A DNA stretch of 64,000 bases from Piromyces finnis. Its lineage: Eukaryota > Neocallimastigomycota > Neocallimastigomycetes > Neocallimastigales > Neocallimastigaceae. The translations under genes and the position numbers were made by a program. The DNA lies in contig MCFH01000049.1 in the NCBI GenBank assembly GCA_002104945.1, positions 186,001 through 250,000 on the forward strand. The letters run 5' to 3'. Below the pieces are notes generated by a model, which did not search any database, had not been told where the DNA came from, and was given only the letters and a program-made list of their open reading frames with translations. Of the stretch, positions 11,101-20,066 are shown piece by piece; the stretch's first letter is position 1; the number at the start of each line of letters is the position of its first letter.

Positions 11101-12635
11101 GGATCGTTGAATTTTGCTGAAAGTATTTGGAATTTATTATGACTGAGAATAGATTCCTTTTCCTCAATACATTTTAATCTATTCCATTTCAGAATTTTCT
11201 TAGGAACAGTAAAGTCATTAGAAAAATCTTCCATAGGAATAATTTTACCATTAATAAGAAGTGGCTTATGGTCTGATACAGGATAAAAATTATTTATAAA
11301 TGATCCTGAGTGAATAAGATCTTTCATCTTCGAATTGATAAGAGCATGGTCAATGTCGGAAGATTGATCACCTCGAGTCCAAGAGATAGTAGACCCTCTA
11401 AGCGGAAGAATTTCCCAATCTCCTAATCCATTAGTTGATAACCAGTTGGATAATTTTACTTTAGACATATTAAAATCACCAACAAGAATCGATGGATGGG
11501 ATGAATGAGTTTGTAACCACAAGCGAACTTCTAACTTTGCATGATCAACATAGATGTTGTGATGACTATGAGGCATATAAACATTTCCAATCGAGCATTT
11601 GAATCTATTCCAGAGACTAAAAGTATAAATAGAAATAATATACTTTCCAGAGAAGTTTTCAAGTGAGGCTTGACACGAATTGTGAAAACCTAAATATAAA
11701 CCTCTCATTCCCGGAACTGATTCGTCAGCTTTCTTGAAAAAGTGTCTATAGTTTCGCAAAGTAACACGACAAGGATAATCTGTATTCGAACCAGAACCAT
11801 TACCAGTTTCTTGGAAACATAAAAATAATGGTTTGAAAATAGCTGTGAAATAGCTAATACTATCTCTCTTTTCATGATTCCACCCATTGGTGTTCCAACT
11901 AAGACAAAAAGAAAAGTTATCAGGCTTGTTGGATGAGGAAGAATCGTTGCTATTATTATTATTATTAAAGTCATCGTTATTAATGGATGATGCATCAGAG
12001 GAATAAGTAGAACTATTACTAGATGGCTGTGAAACTGAAGAACTATCAACTATTGAACTGTTATCAGAGTTGATAGAACTATTAGAATTAATTGTTGAAT
12101 GTTGAGATTGAAATTGTGTTTGCTGTAGATCTGGAATATTTTCATGATGGGAAACTTGTTGAAGATCCTGTTGAAGATCTTGTTGAAGATCGGATTGTTG
12201 ATGAGATTGTTGAACTGATTGTTGAACTGATTGTTGAAATGATTGTTGAATAGAATGTTGATATTTATTAGAAACTAAAATTTTACGTTTGAGAGTGGAA
12301 AAAGTGTATTTGTGATTCCTTCTACTACGAGCTGAAAAGGAAATTGAGGTAACTGAAAGTTTCTTCTTTAACATGTGTAAGATTTTAATACAATCTTTTG
12401 ATGAACCATGAACCTTGACTAAGAAAAAGTGATCATTGAAAGTTTGAAAATATTTAACACTAATAACTGAATTAAATTTATCTTCTAGAATAACCTCGAG
12501 TTTTTCCCATAGCATATTTACTGACCATGATCGAATACCACGGATAAAGAAGGAGCGAATATCATCTAAGGGGATACCATAAGACCGGGTACCACGTCTG
12601 ATATAATTCTTGTCTTTAATATAAAGGACTGACAT
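8109..12635 (-). CDS. LINE ORF: APE-type endonuclease plus reverse transcriptase, 1,508 aa
   Basis: The polyprotein performs target-primed reverse transcription of its own RNA. Residues 1-240 are basic, then Gln- and Ser/Asn-rich, and may replace a separate ORF1. Residues about 241-462 are an exonuclease-endonuclease-phosphatase domain: 'SWNTNGW', 'QETG' (catalytic Glu276), 'GDFN' (386-389), 'SDIDH' (426-430) and 'SDHKP' (454-458). The reverse transcriptase covers roughly 700-1010, with 'ASGPDGIPIEF', 'AFLDLRKAYDSV', 'GVRQGCPLSPILFN' and the catalytic 'FADD' near residue 972. A C-terminal Cys/His cluster of LINE type ('CPCCKCG...KHWLLDCP') lies near 1280-1300, followed by an Asn/Ser-rich stretch. 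All key residues are present and no frame break is seen. The last coding bases (8147-8187) are shared with the SINE at 36.3 kb. Confidence 0.95.
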   Translation of the reverse strand: MSVLYIKDKNYIRRGTRSYGIPLDDIRSFFIRGIRSWSVNMLWEKLEVILEDKFNSVISVKYFQTFNDHFFLVKVHGSSKDCIKILHMLKKKLSVTSISFSARSRRNHKYTFSTLKRKILVSNKYQHSIQQSFQQSVQQSVQQSHQQSDLQQDLQQDLQQVSHHENIPDLQQTQFQSQHSTINSNSSINSDNSSIVDSSSVSQPSSNSSTYSSDASSINNDDFNNNNNSNDSSSSNKPDNFSFCLSWNTNGWNHEKRDSISYFTAIFKPLFLCFQETGNGSGSNTDYPCRVTLRNYRHFFKKADESVPGMRGLYLGFHNSCQASLENFSGKYIISIYTFSLWNRFKCSIGNVYMPHSHHNIYVDHAKLEVRLWLQTHSSHPSILVGDFNMSKVKLSNWLSTNGLGDWEILPLRGSTISWTRGDQSSDIDHALINSKMKDLIHSGSFINNFYPVSDHKPLLINGKIIPMEDFSNDFTVPKKILKWNRLKCIEEKESILSHNKFQILSAKFNDPNVSTDELSKEFTSTVFSIADELSITSTNNVIKSSFHISQQIFNLQKIKMKLYKRFKKERIYDIDEFIKRIKIYRKLIDYIHKRCNEFRKQEYLHWIKTGCKYMKSHNPKKAWKWIKKTAKIGKDSFFIAQPIKNKNGELVVATEEQLDVWHDHFEKLASDPSGVSLDLEHWYEEPTNKRFSLPMLDEWDINQDISIDEVKSAILSTPNYKASGPDGIPIEFYKALVPSSNDSNNATDNNSSGNTTSDNDAYGLNFILKLFNRIWDGDFPNSWNESSIVSIPKKGDLTDCDNYRGISLINNGIKLISKIVTTRISEYGLKNNFIRPEQFGFRKKEESISLFISIQEICRRRQLDNKETYLAFLDLRKAYDSVPIGNILHKLDCLGIRGKSLQFIKNLYLTSKANVKLDGQFSKSFDVKKGVRQGCPLSPILFNLFINDIFKECEDLGVSLGDTRCCGGLFADDIVICAPTRGCLKKMLRRVNEWALYNEMEFGIQKCSTMVIRPESIENQNKRDPTFYLAGQPIPTTDCYTYLGVPFDKNLSLKPVIKALNNKVLKGLFSVSKFLRNPNIPIPFKKLVLNSQVISRVSYFAPLLGSNKARSRIAQKHVNKGIRWVAGVHKAVSFISLYSISKDLNIPPLSAKCALAQVRCFNKWKNSNCIISYLVNYIPKFRKYTWCKSSRTLDKKLKKHGDVKAVKNFYWKDLKGNSIKAQYYDDNKFIDTKDFIKLCYEYPEFAYGFYWLLKARSGYKLDARVAKAAKFVDPVCPNYCPCCKCGDQSIKHWLLDCPTFRDIRIKHYDSIVQLLNFFSQRNSNSPINNNEIDNISRDSNNINSNSNNSNNNNSNSNNSNNNNSSNRNNNISNDSNSEDNNSNLDSNLVNDSNSSNNPVNINVYDYSSVCSKIFKFLLGGRSFNNINYNSREWKELCKRQIQSGTNEGTPFLTVTAELLTKIMPFAIGQQWSMFKRFEATSKSVNAEETVRQARRASATNGDHNFVP

Positions 12636-13405
12636 GATAATAAATTCTAATTAAAAATATTGAATATAAAATAAATACTAATAAAAATTATAAATATAAC
12701 GTATATGGAAAAAAAATCTGTCTCTCTCTCTCTTCTTAAAAGTACTGGATAGTACAAAAATTGTTACGATGCTTTGTTTAAAGTTTCTTTTTTTTGAATT
12801 CTAGTTGTAAATTTTCTTTAAAAATTCTAGTTTTGGTTTGTTGTTAGTAAATTCGAATCGCTTTTTGACACTAAACTTGTTTGACTTTACTTTTCATTAA
12901 ATATTTAAATTGGTAAAAAATTTGAATCAAGAATGTCGACACCAGAAAGCTTGTGAATAGTATTTTTACATGATGTAGAGTGAATCAGTCTCTTACAAGA
13001 AACAATACAACAATAGCTACATGAATATAAAAATACAATGCAAATGCTAAAGTTGACTACATTGGATTCTTACAAGAGAAGAGTAGTACTACATGAATAC
13101 ATGAATAAAAGAAAAAAATACAGCAACAAAATGTATTACTCTTCTAATTAAATACTATACAAACTTACCTGAGTATCAAACATTCAACTTATTCATCAAA
13201 TACTTAAATTCGATGAATAAAATGTTTTTTAATCGCTCAGTACCATGAGCTTAGTCCTAATAATTTTCCCTTAAAGACTAACCAAGCATCCATTGCGCAA
13301 TGCTTGGATTTAATTCTTTCTACTCTCTCAGTACCATGAGCATGAGTAGACCCCCTTGATAAACTACATTTATTAAATAAATGAAGGCACGTTCCCAAGA
13401 GGGAA
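12636..13405 (-). other. LINE 5' UTR with five short hairpins
   Basis: Inverted repeats visible by eye lie at 13189-13220 (9-bp stem), 13235-13250 (GCTCA/TGAGC), 13282-13307 (CCAAGCAT/ATGCTTGG), 13320-13349 (CTACTC..CTCA/TGAG..GAGTAG) and 13392-13405 (TTCCC/GGGAA). The second and fourth share the same loop, GTACCA. A perfect 5' splice consensus CAG/GTAAGT reads on the - strand at 13171-13163. The region is less A/T-rich than its surroundings and has no ORF of note. Self-cleaving ribozymes or internal ribosome entry elements are known at 5' ends of some non-LTR elements; I cannot tell which, if either, this is. Confidence 0.55.
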
Positions 13406-13505
13406 TACTAATACTAATACTAATACTAATACTACTACTAATACTAATACTAATACTAATACTAATACTAATACTAATACTACAACTACTACTACTAATA
13501 CTAAT
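13406..13505. repeat. (ACTAAT)n hexanucleotide repeat, right block
   Basis: About 15 imperfect copies with interspersed ACT units, the same motif and orientation as the block at 7573-7840. It marks the 5' boundary of the LINE. Confidence 0.9.
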
Positions 13506-13961
13506 ATAAACAAACAGATTTAACAAATATAAAAGTATAAACATATTCTAATACATCATTACTATACTTAGAATATGAATATAATAATTATATTTGTATT
13601 TACACAACAAGAACTTTTCTTCAAACAGCATCCATCATAACTATTAACACTTTACTTTTTTTATAAAAAGGGTTTGAAAAATATTCAATCATTTTTATAT
13701 AGAATTATTTTTTAATAAAAACGAAATAATATTTATTTTTTTATTTTTATTTTTGATATATTTATTCAATTCATTTTTCTTTTTAATAAATTTTACTTTA
13801 TTTTATCTTATTGATAATTTTATTTTTTTTTAATTATTTTATCATTTATTTTTTTTACTAATTCATTTTATTTTCTTTTTACATTTATTATTTTAATATA
13901 TACTAGTTAATTTTTTAATTGCAGATTAAAAAAAACAACTATTATTTTTAAACTAATCTAT
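13506..13961. other. Intergenic, 3' flank of the cellulase gene
   Basis: A/T-rich and strongly T-rich on the + strand from 13730. No gene seen. Confidence 0.4.
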
Positions 13962-16247
13962 TTAACAATTGGTTGGCATACCACACCAGTCACCGTTTTC
14001 AACACCCCATTCACCATCAGCATCGGTGTAATAGACTGTACCACAGGACTTACAGCATGGATAACCTTGGTTAGTAATAGCAACTGGACACTTTGGCTTT
14101 GGAGCTGGAGCAGTACCACATCCACACCATTGGTTGTTTTCAACACCCCAGTTACCATCAGCATCAGTGTAAACAGTTTGGCATCCAACCTTACAACACT
14201 TGTAACCTTGGTTAGTAATAGAAGCAGAGCAAACAGTAGTTTCATTGCTAGAATTGTTGTTGTCGTTGTTAGAGGAACCATCCTTTTGTAAACCATAAAT
14301 GGAAATAAGACCGTTAGCAACAGCAATTTCAGTTTGAGCCCAGAATCTGTGGTAGTTGAATTCTGGTGGGTTACCACCGTTAAGGTATTCTTCAACTTGA
14401 GCCCAATCTGGATCTTGCTTGTACTTTGGACGGATATCAATGAAGGTAACACCACTCTTAATGTTGGCACCTTGAGCATTCTTACCAGTCCAACCGGATG
14501 GAATGTAAACTTCACCACCGAACTTGTCGTAATCACCACGAGCTTCGTGGGAAGAGTAACCAAGATCATCCTTGTAGTTTTCAATGGCATCCATAACTTC
14601 AATAGAAAGGTTAATACCTTCTTGGTCACCATCTCTCATAGAAACCCACATTAAACCCTTAATGATAGAAGCAATGGAACCAAGATCAACACCTTCGGAA
14701 GAAACAGTTCCGTGAAGGGAACGGTTAAGGTTAGACTTGTTGAAGTTGGAAGAATTCCATTCATCTGGGTTACCAGACCAGTCAAGGTTAGTAGCGTGAA
14801 CAATTTCACCACCACTGACACGAGTAGTGTCCTTAACCCACTTGGCCCATTCTTGACAAACCTTTCCGGCTCTTTCATCACCAGAAACGTAGTATAAGGA
14901 ACAGACACGTTCCATACCCCAACCTTGCATACCAGTCCAGTTGTTGGATGGTGGGTCGTGGTAAACTGGTTGCCAGTCGTACCACATACCGTAGAAGGTA
15001 GTGATATCACTGGATGGTTGTTCGTAAGCACCTTGCCATGAGTTAGTGGCACCACCAGCAATACAACCTTCTGGAGTTTGTAACCATCTGAATAATTCTA
15101 ATTGACGGTCAAGAGAAGTAGCCCAATCCTTAGCACCAGTGGAAGACTTTGGCTTGAAGGCAGCTTGAGTAGAAAGAATCCAGGCAGCTAATGGGTTTTG
15201 GTAACCACTGTGAGTGTGAGAAGAACCAATTCTCCAGGCCCAGTCACCTTGTAAACCACCACCCCAGGCGAAGTACCAGGAGATAAGGTAGTGAGCAGAG
15301 TTCTTACCACGACCAGCGGAACATCTTTCAGCACCAACACAGTTACCAATCTTCTTGAAGTATTTATCGTATTGAGCGTAACGTAAGTAATCACCAAGCT
15401 TGGCAGCCTTAGAGGCAACAGAAGAAAGGTCAACACCATCTTCTTCAGCCCAGATGTAGGCGAAGTAAGCAGCTTGAATAGCACGAGCATCAGCATCTGG
15501 AGCAGCAGTGTATCTCCATTGCTTAGCGTAGGAGTTATCAACAGTGAAAAGATCTAAGAAACCGTTACGACCACCCCACTTCATGGCTTCCCAACATGGG
15601 TGTGGAACAGTCTTCCAAGTAGATTCGGAAGCACCACGTTGGAAGGTGTTAATGAAAGATGGCTTAGTCTTACCATCACCTTGTTGACCGTAACCGTACC
15701 AGTTATCACCATCAATAATCCAGTGCATAATGTAAATATCCCAGTTACCGTAGGCTTGTTGAAGTTCCTTAGCAATTGGATCTTCACCAACAAGACCATC
15801 TTGGAAGATAAGTTTAGATGGATAATCATCAATATTATCGTGTTCAGCAGCATAAGTAGCTGGAGAAGATGGGTTGTATCTACTGTTACCTGGTTGGTTC
15901 TTTGAATCTGGAATAATATGCTTTTCTAAGTAATTCCAGGCTTCTTCAACACCGTCGTAGTTACCAGTAATCTTACCGTTAACAGCTTCTAACCAAATCC
16001 AGAAAGAGAAGGTTTCAGAGACAGATTCGTGACCGTGATCTGGAGCTTCAACCATAAGAGTTTCAACAGAGTGGTATGGAACCTTTTCAGCAGAGAAGTA
16101 TTCAGAACTGTAAGAACCATTACCAGTCATAACATCATAAAGATCAGTAACACGTCTACCGTATTCATCGTTGGCACGCTTTTGCATTGGAGCAGCAATA
16201 GCGGCAGTAGCACCAAGAAGAGCAAGAGCAGATCTAATAGATGGCAT
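13962..16247 (-). CDS. cel48A: Secreted GH48 cellobiohydrolase with two fungal dockerins, 761 aa
   Basis: Family 48 enzymes processively release cellobiose from cellulose chain ends. Residues 1-19 are a signal peptide (cleavage expected near 'AAIAA-P', with a KR pair at 23-24 as a possible second processing site). The catalytic module spans about 27-655. It contains 'GHESVSETFSFWIWLEA', in which Glu78 matches the family's catalytic acid, and the Trp-rich 'NLDWSGNPDEW' and 'YHRFWAQTEIA' segments. A Ser/Asn linker leads to two CBM10-type fungal dockerins (about 673-711 and 720-761; 'ITNQGYxCCK...YTDADGxWGVEN..WCG'), which anchor the enzyme to scaffoldins of the extracellular cellulosome. It is an intact single exon. 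Codons (GGT, ACC, GTC, AAG) are far richer in G+C than the surroundings, typical of highly expressed genes. Gut-fungal GH48 genes are known to derive from bacteria; lack of introns fits. The symbol follows Piromyces Cel48A. Confidence 0.97.
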   Translation of the reverse strand: MPSIRSALALLGATAAIAAPMQKRANDEYGRRVTDLYDVMTGNGSYSSEYFSAEKVPYHSVETLMVEAPDHGHESVSETFSFWIWLEAVNGKITGNYDGVEEAWNYLEKHIIPDSKNQPGNSRYNPSSPATYAAEHDNIDDYPSKLIFQDGLVGEDPIAKELQQAYGNWDIYIMHWIIDGDNWYGYGQQGDGKTKPSFINTFQRGASESTWKTVPHPCWEAMKWGGRNGFLDLFTVDNSYAKQWRYTAAPDADARAIQAAYFAYIWAEEDGVDLSSVASKAAKLGDYLRYAQYDKYFKKIGNCVGAERCSAGRGKNSAHYLISWYFAWGGGLQGDWAWRIGSSHTHSGYQNPLAAWILSTQAAFKPKSSTGAKDWATSLDRQLELFRWLQTPEGCIAGGATNSWQGAYEQPSSDITTFYGMWYDWQPVYHDPPSNNWTGMQGWGMERVCSLYYVSGDERAGKVCQEWAKWVKDTTRVSGGEIVHATNLDWSGNPDEWNSSNFNKSNLNRSLHGTVSSEGVDLGSIASIIKGLMWVSMRDGDQEGINLSIEVMDAIENYKDDLGYSSHEARGDYDKFGGEVYIPSGWTGKNAQGANIKSGVTFIDIRPKYKQDPDWAQVEEYLNGGNPPEFNYHRFWAQTEIAVANGLISIYGLQKDGSSNNDNNNSSNETTVCSASITNQGYKCCKVGCQTVYTDADGNWGVENNQWCGCGTAPAPKPKCPVAITNQGYPCCKSCGTVYYTDADGEWGVENGDWCGMPTNC

Positions 16248-16313
16248 TTTTTTTTTTCAAAAAAAAAAAGTTTAATAATAATAAAAAATATTTGTTTTTT
16301 TTTTTTAAAAAAA

Positions 16314-16329
16314 GTTCGTTCCGGCGAAC
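16314..16329. promoter_or_regulatory. GC-rich hairpin/inverted repeat upstream of the cellulase
   Basis: GTTCG-TTCCGG-CGAAC lies 67-82 bp upstream of the GH48 ATG, flanked by A- and T-runs on both sides. It is one of very few G+C-rich spots in this non-coding DNA. It could be an operator-like dyad for a zinc-cluster regulator or an RNA hairpin in the 5' UTR. No function can be read from the sequence. Confidence 0.35.
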
Positions 16330-19300
16330 CAAAAAGTTTTTTTTTTTAAAGAAATATAAAACAAATAAATGTTTTAATTAAATAAAAATAAATGAGAAAT
16401 TAAATTGCTTTTATACTTTTTTTTTTTTTTAATATAATATAAAAACAAAAATATACAAATTTATGATATTCTTTAAAAACCAATTAAAAAAAAATATGAT
16501 GATAATTATTATAATATCATTTTTATTATTATTATTATTATTTATTGTATTTATTACTATTATTACTCTAATTATTATTATTATTATGCAAAGATTACAA
16601 TGGATAATATAATCATAATATATATTATTATATTATGATGTTATTATGAAGATTACAATGTAGTACCAGTATAATATATATATACTATACCAGATTACAA
16701 TGCAATATTAATTAAAATTTATTAATATTTTATAATACACAATTTATTATTTAAATGATTTTTTTTAGTCATAGTATAATATTGGGGATAATTATCCTTT
16801 GAAATCCGATTACCCATTTAAAATTATTATTAATAAAAAAAAACATTAATACTTTATAATATAATCAATAATTAATAATAATGCTTTGGAACTACTATTT
16901 TATATTTTATAACAATAATAAAATACTATTAAAATAATAAACGGTTAATAGGTTACTACTACTACTTTATAATTATCCAAAAATACTATTGACTTTACCT
17001 TTCTTAACTTACAACATTTTATATTTATTAAAGTTTATAAGAATTTGACAAAAAAGAAATTTTAATTTAAAATTGTCATAATTAATAATATAATTTTCCT
17101 ATTGTAATTTAATCCTAATTGTTTTTAATAAATTAAATTTTAATAAAAAATATTAATAAATAAAGTTTTTTAATATTCTATGATTGATTTGTTTTTTTTT
17201 TATATATTTTTATATTTTTGAATTATTAAAGGAATAATGTATAGTATTAATATTATTAATAATGTCTATTATTATAGGGATAATGAATAACAGCACTATT
17301 ATTACTATTATGAAAAATAGACTATTATAGAATTATTATTATTTCATAAAAACTACTATTGAAATAAAATAAGATATAAAAAAATTTGGAGTATTTTCTA
17401 TTCTATTTAAAAAACAATCATTGAATAAAACCAAAATTTAAATGGTAATAATAATAATATCCAAAAAAAAAAAGAATTTGATATTTAAATAATTGTATTT
17501 AAAGTTTAATTAGAATAATCGTATTACTATTTACTTATTTAAAAACTAACGGAACCCAAACTTTTATGACAATAAAAAAAAAAGGAAAATTTTATATAAT
17601 TTCAAATTAGAAATTAAAATCTAATTTAGTCAAAATGTATCCCAACGAACAAATCCTAAGAAATAGTAATGAATAGTGTTGTAATAATTATATAGTATTA
17701 GATAGTATTATTAGTAGTAGTATTAGTAGTAATAGTAGTAATAGTAATAGTATTAGTAATAGTATTATTATTAGTAGTAGTAGTAGTAGTAGTAGTAGTA
17801 TATTTATAGCTATTATTAAACTTTTTATAAAAGATGATTATTATGTCTATTAAAAGTTTTTAATCTTTCTTTTTAATTAATTTAAAGGCTACAAATTGAT
17901 CATATTATGTTATATACAAAAAATTTATATATTATTTTATATTATATATTAAATTAAATAATATATAAAACCATTTCCAATAGCTTTATTCAACATGCAT
18001 CAAAAATGAAATAAAATATGTATAAAAAAATAAAAAAGTATATTTATAATAAAATAAAAATATATTATATTATATAATATTATATTAAATATAAAAATGA
18101 AATTAAAAATGAAATTCATTTATATTACAATTTTATTATTAGTATTATTTTTTTTTGGGTAATATCTTTATTTAATAAATTATTATCAGACGATTTTCAA
18201 TTAAATAATCATAAATTTAATAAAATTCAATCTGTTGTGTTTTATTTCTATAGAGATAGTGTATAGGTATATAGATTATATATTTATATATAAATATATA
18301 TATTTACTTTTAGTTATATTTTTATTTATACTTTGACCTATTGCATCATAATATAAGGTTAGTATATTGGTTCCTTTCAATATTGAATTTTTTGTTTGTT
18401 TTTTTTCAAACATTCTTCTTATTATGCTTTTATTATTAGAAAGGCATTTCTTTATTAATTTTATTTCGTTATTTCAAACTTGGATGAGTCAATTTCCTCT
18501 TATTAAATATTATTTTATTGAATGATGTAATATCTTTTATTATTTATTTTTATAGCCTAGTGAGTTAAAAATGAATGATTTATTCTAACATTTTTATTAG
18601 AAATAACATATTTTGTAGACTATTTTTATTATATTATTATTCTATATAGAATAATTTATAGAATTTATACTTTTTTATAACTAACTTTATTTTCTATATT
18701 TATAAAAATGAAATAAATTAAACTCAATTATGTGGATTATACATTTACATTATTTTACATTAATTTAATATGTTTATGTTGTTGTTTTTACATTGTTCTT
18801 ATTTAACAATAGAAAATATTTTTGTTATTATGTTTTATTGCTATTATGTTTTATTGTTATTATGTTTTATTTATTAAAAGGGTTCGGTCTTTTATTTAAT
18901 AAAAAAATTTATTTTATGTTTTATAAAGGTTAGAATAATTCATAATTTTAGTAGTGTATTAACTATTTTTTTTTTATTTTTTATTTTAATATTCAAATGG
19001 TTAATGTTGTACTATTAATAATTATACCTTATTACTATTTTAATTCTTTATTTATTATTATTAACATCAATATACTTTAAATAATTATTATTATTAGCAA
19101 AAAATATAAACATATAATATAAATATAATATAGTATTTGACAATAGAGTAAAAGAAAAAAAACGATAATGTAAATAAAGATATTTCAAATATTTAAATAA
19201 TGTAATTTATGAATAAACTATTGTCTTTCTTTATTAAAAAAAAACTTATTAATAGTATTTAAAAAAAAAAGTTACAGAGCATGATGATATATAATTAATA

Positions 19301-20066
19301 TAATTTATTATTTTATTTTATTATATGGTATTTGGTGTTGAAATGATTATAGATATGTTAAATTTACTTTGGTAAAAAAAAAAAAAAAAAGAGGATTATC
19401 CTTTTTTTTAATAGTAACATATTAAATAATTTGAAAAGATAATCATTTAATTAATATACATATTTTGGTAGATTTTACCAATGAATTTTATATTATTTGG
19501 TTAAAATTTAATGGTGTATCAAAGGAAAATAAAAGATATTAATTAAAAGTCTAAGAAACCAACCTTACATTTATATTTTATATTTATATGATGGTATGTA
19601 ATATTTACAATACAAAATAATATTTAAATATATATATTTTCTATAAATGAAATAAATAAAAGAGAAAAGAAAATAATTATAAAAATATCCTTAATTTGTT
19701 TATTTATTTTTTTTTTCAACAGTACTTTATAAAATAAAGTTTTTTTTTTCCCCTCATTAATCCTTTAAAGATTACTTTATATCTTGGAATGAAAAAAACA
19801 AATTTATAACAGAGTAACTTTTTTTTTTTTGTTTTATTTATATATTTACATATATTTACATTGTATATTACTTAAAAAATTAATTTAATTAGGTATTTTT
19901 TTTTTTATAAAGTTAAAAAGAAAAAAAAAAGTAAATCTAAAGAGTTATAAATAATAATAATTCTCTCCTCTAAACTAACCTATTTAAATGATATTATTAT
20001 GCAAATAATATTAATATTCATTTTATATTCTATTTAATAATTAAAATATTTCTGTTCATTATGGTT
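16330..20066. other. Gene-poor A+T-rich spacer (3.7 kb)
   Basis: Long low-complexity interval between the cellulase and the LRR array. It holds a TAG/TAA-type microsatellite (17701-17800) and a short direct repeat around 18825-18870 (TTATGTTTTATTG units). I see no coding region, LRR relic or structured RNA in it. Confidence 0.5.
17701..17800. repeat. TAG/TAA trinucleotide microsatellite
   Basis: Imperfect mixture of TAG and TAA units, ending in a pure (TAG) run of about ten copies at 17772-17800. Confidence 0.85.

Larger units (their letters stand above)
7841..13405 (-). mobile_element. Non-LTR retrotransposon (LINE), apparently full length
   Basis: On the - strand the element runs from about 13405 (5' end) to an A-tail (T-run 7841-7870). 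It has a ~770-nt 5' UTR rich in short hairpins, one long intact ORF (8109-12635) with endonuclease and reverse transcriptase, and a ~240-nt 3' UTR. Both ends abut (ACTAAT)n repeats (7573-7840 and 13406-13505), so the insertion lies within or copied a microsatellite. The intact ORF suggests recent activity. The 3' boundary is well set by the poly(A); the 5' boundary is inferred from where the hexamer resumes. No LTRs or integrase are seen. Confidence 0.85.

Noticed and set aside
11705-12049. 114-aa ORF inside the LINE ORF
   Set aside because: Alternative frame of the endonuclease region.
13958-16349. Several ORFs of 60-220 aa overlapping the cellulase on both strands
   Set aside because: Shadow frames of the GH48 gene; they lack its domains and arise from its G+C-rich codons.
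16330-20066. LRR relics or RNA genes in the 3.7-kb gap
   Set aside because: No 'ccaagttcaggtggtat'-like block (the reverse-strand LRR signature) and no convincing tRNA or snRNA fold was found.
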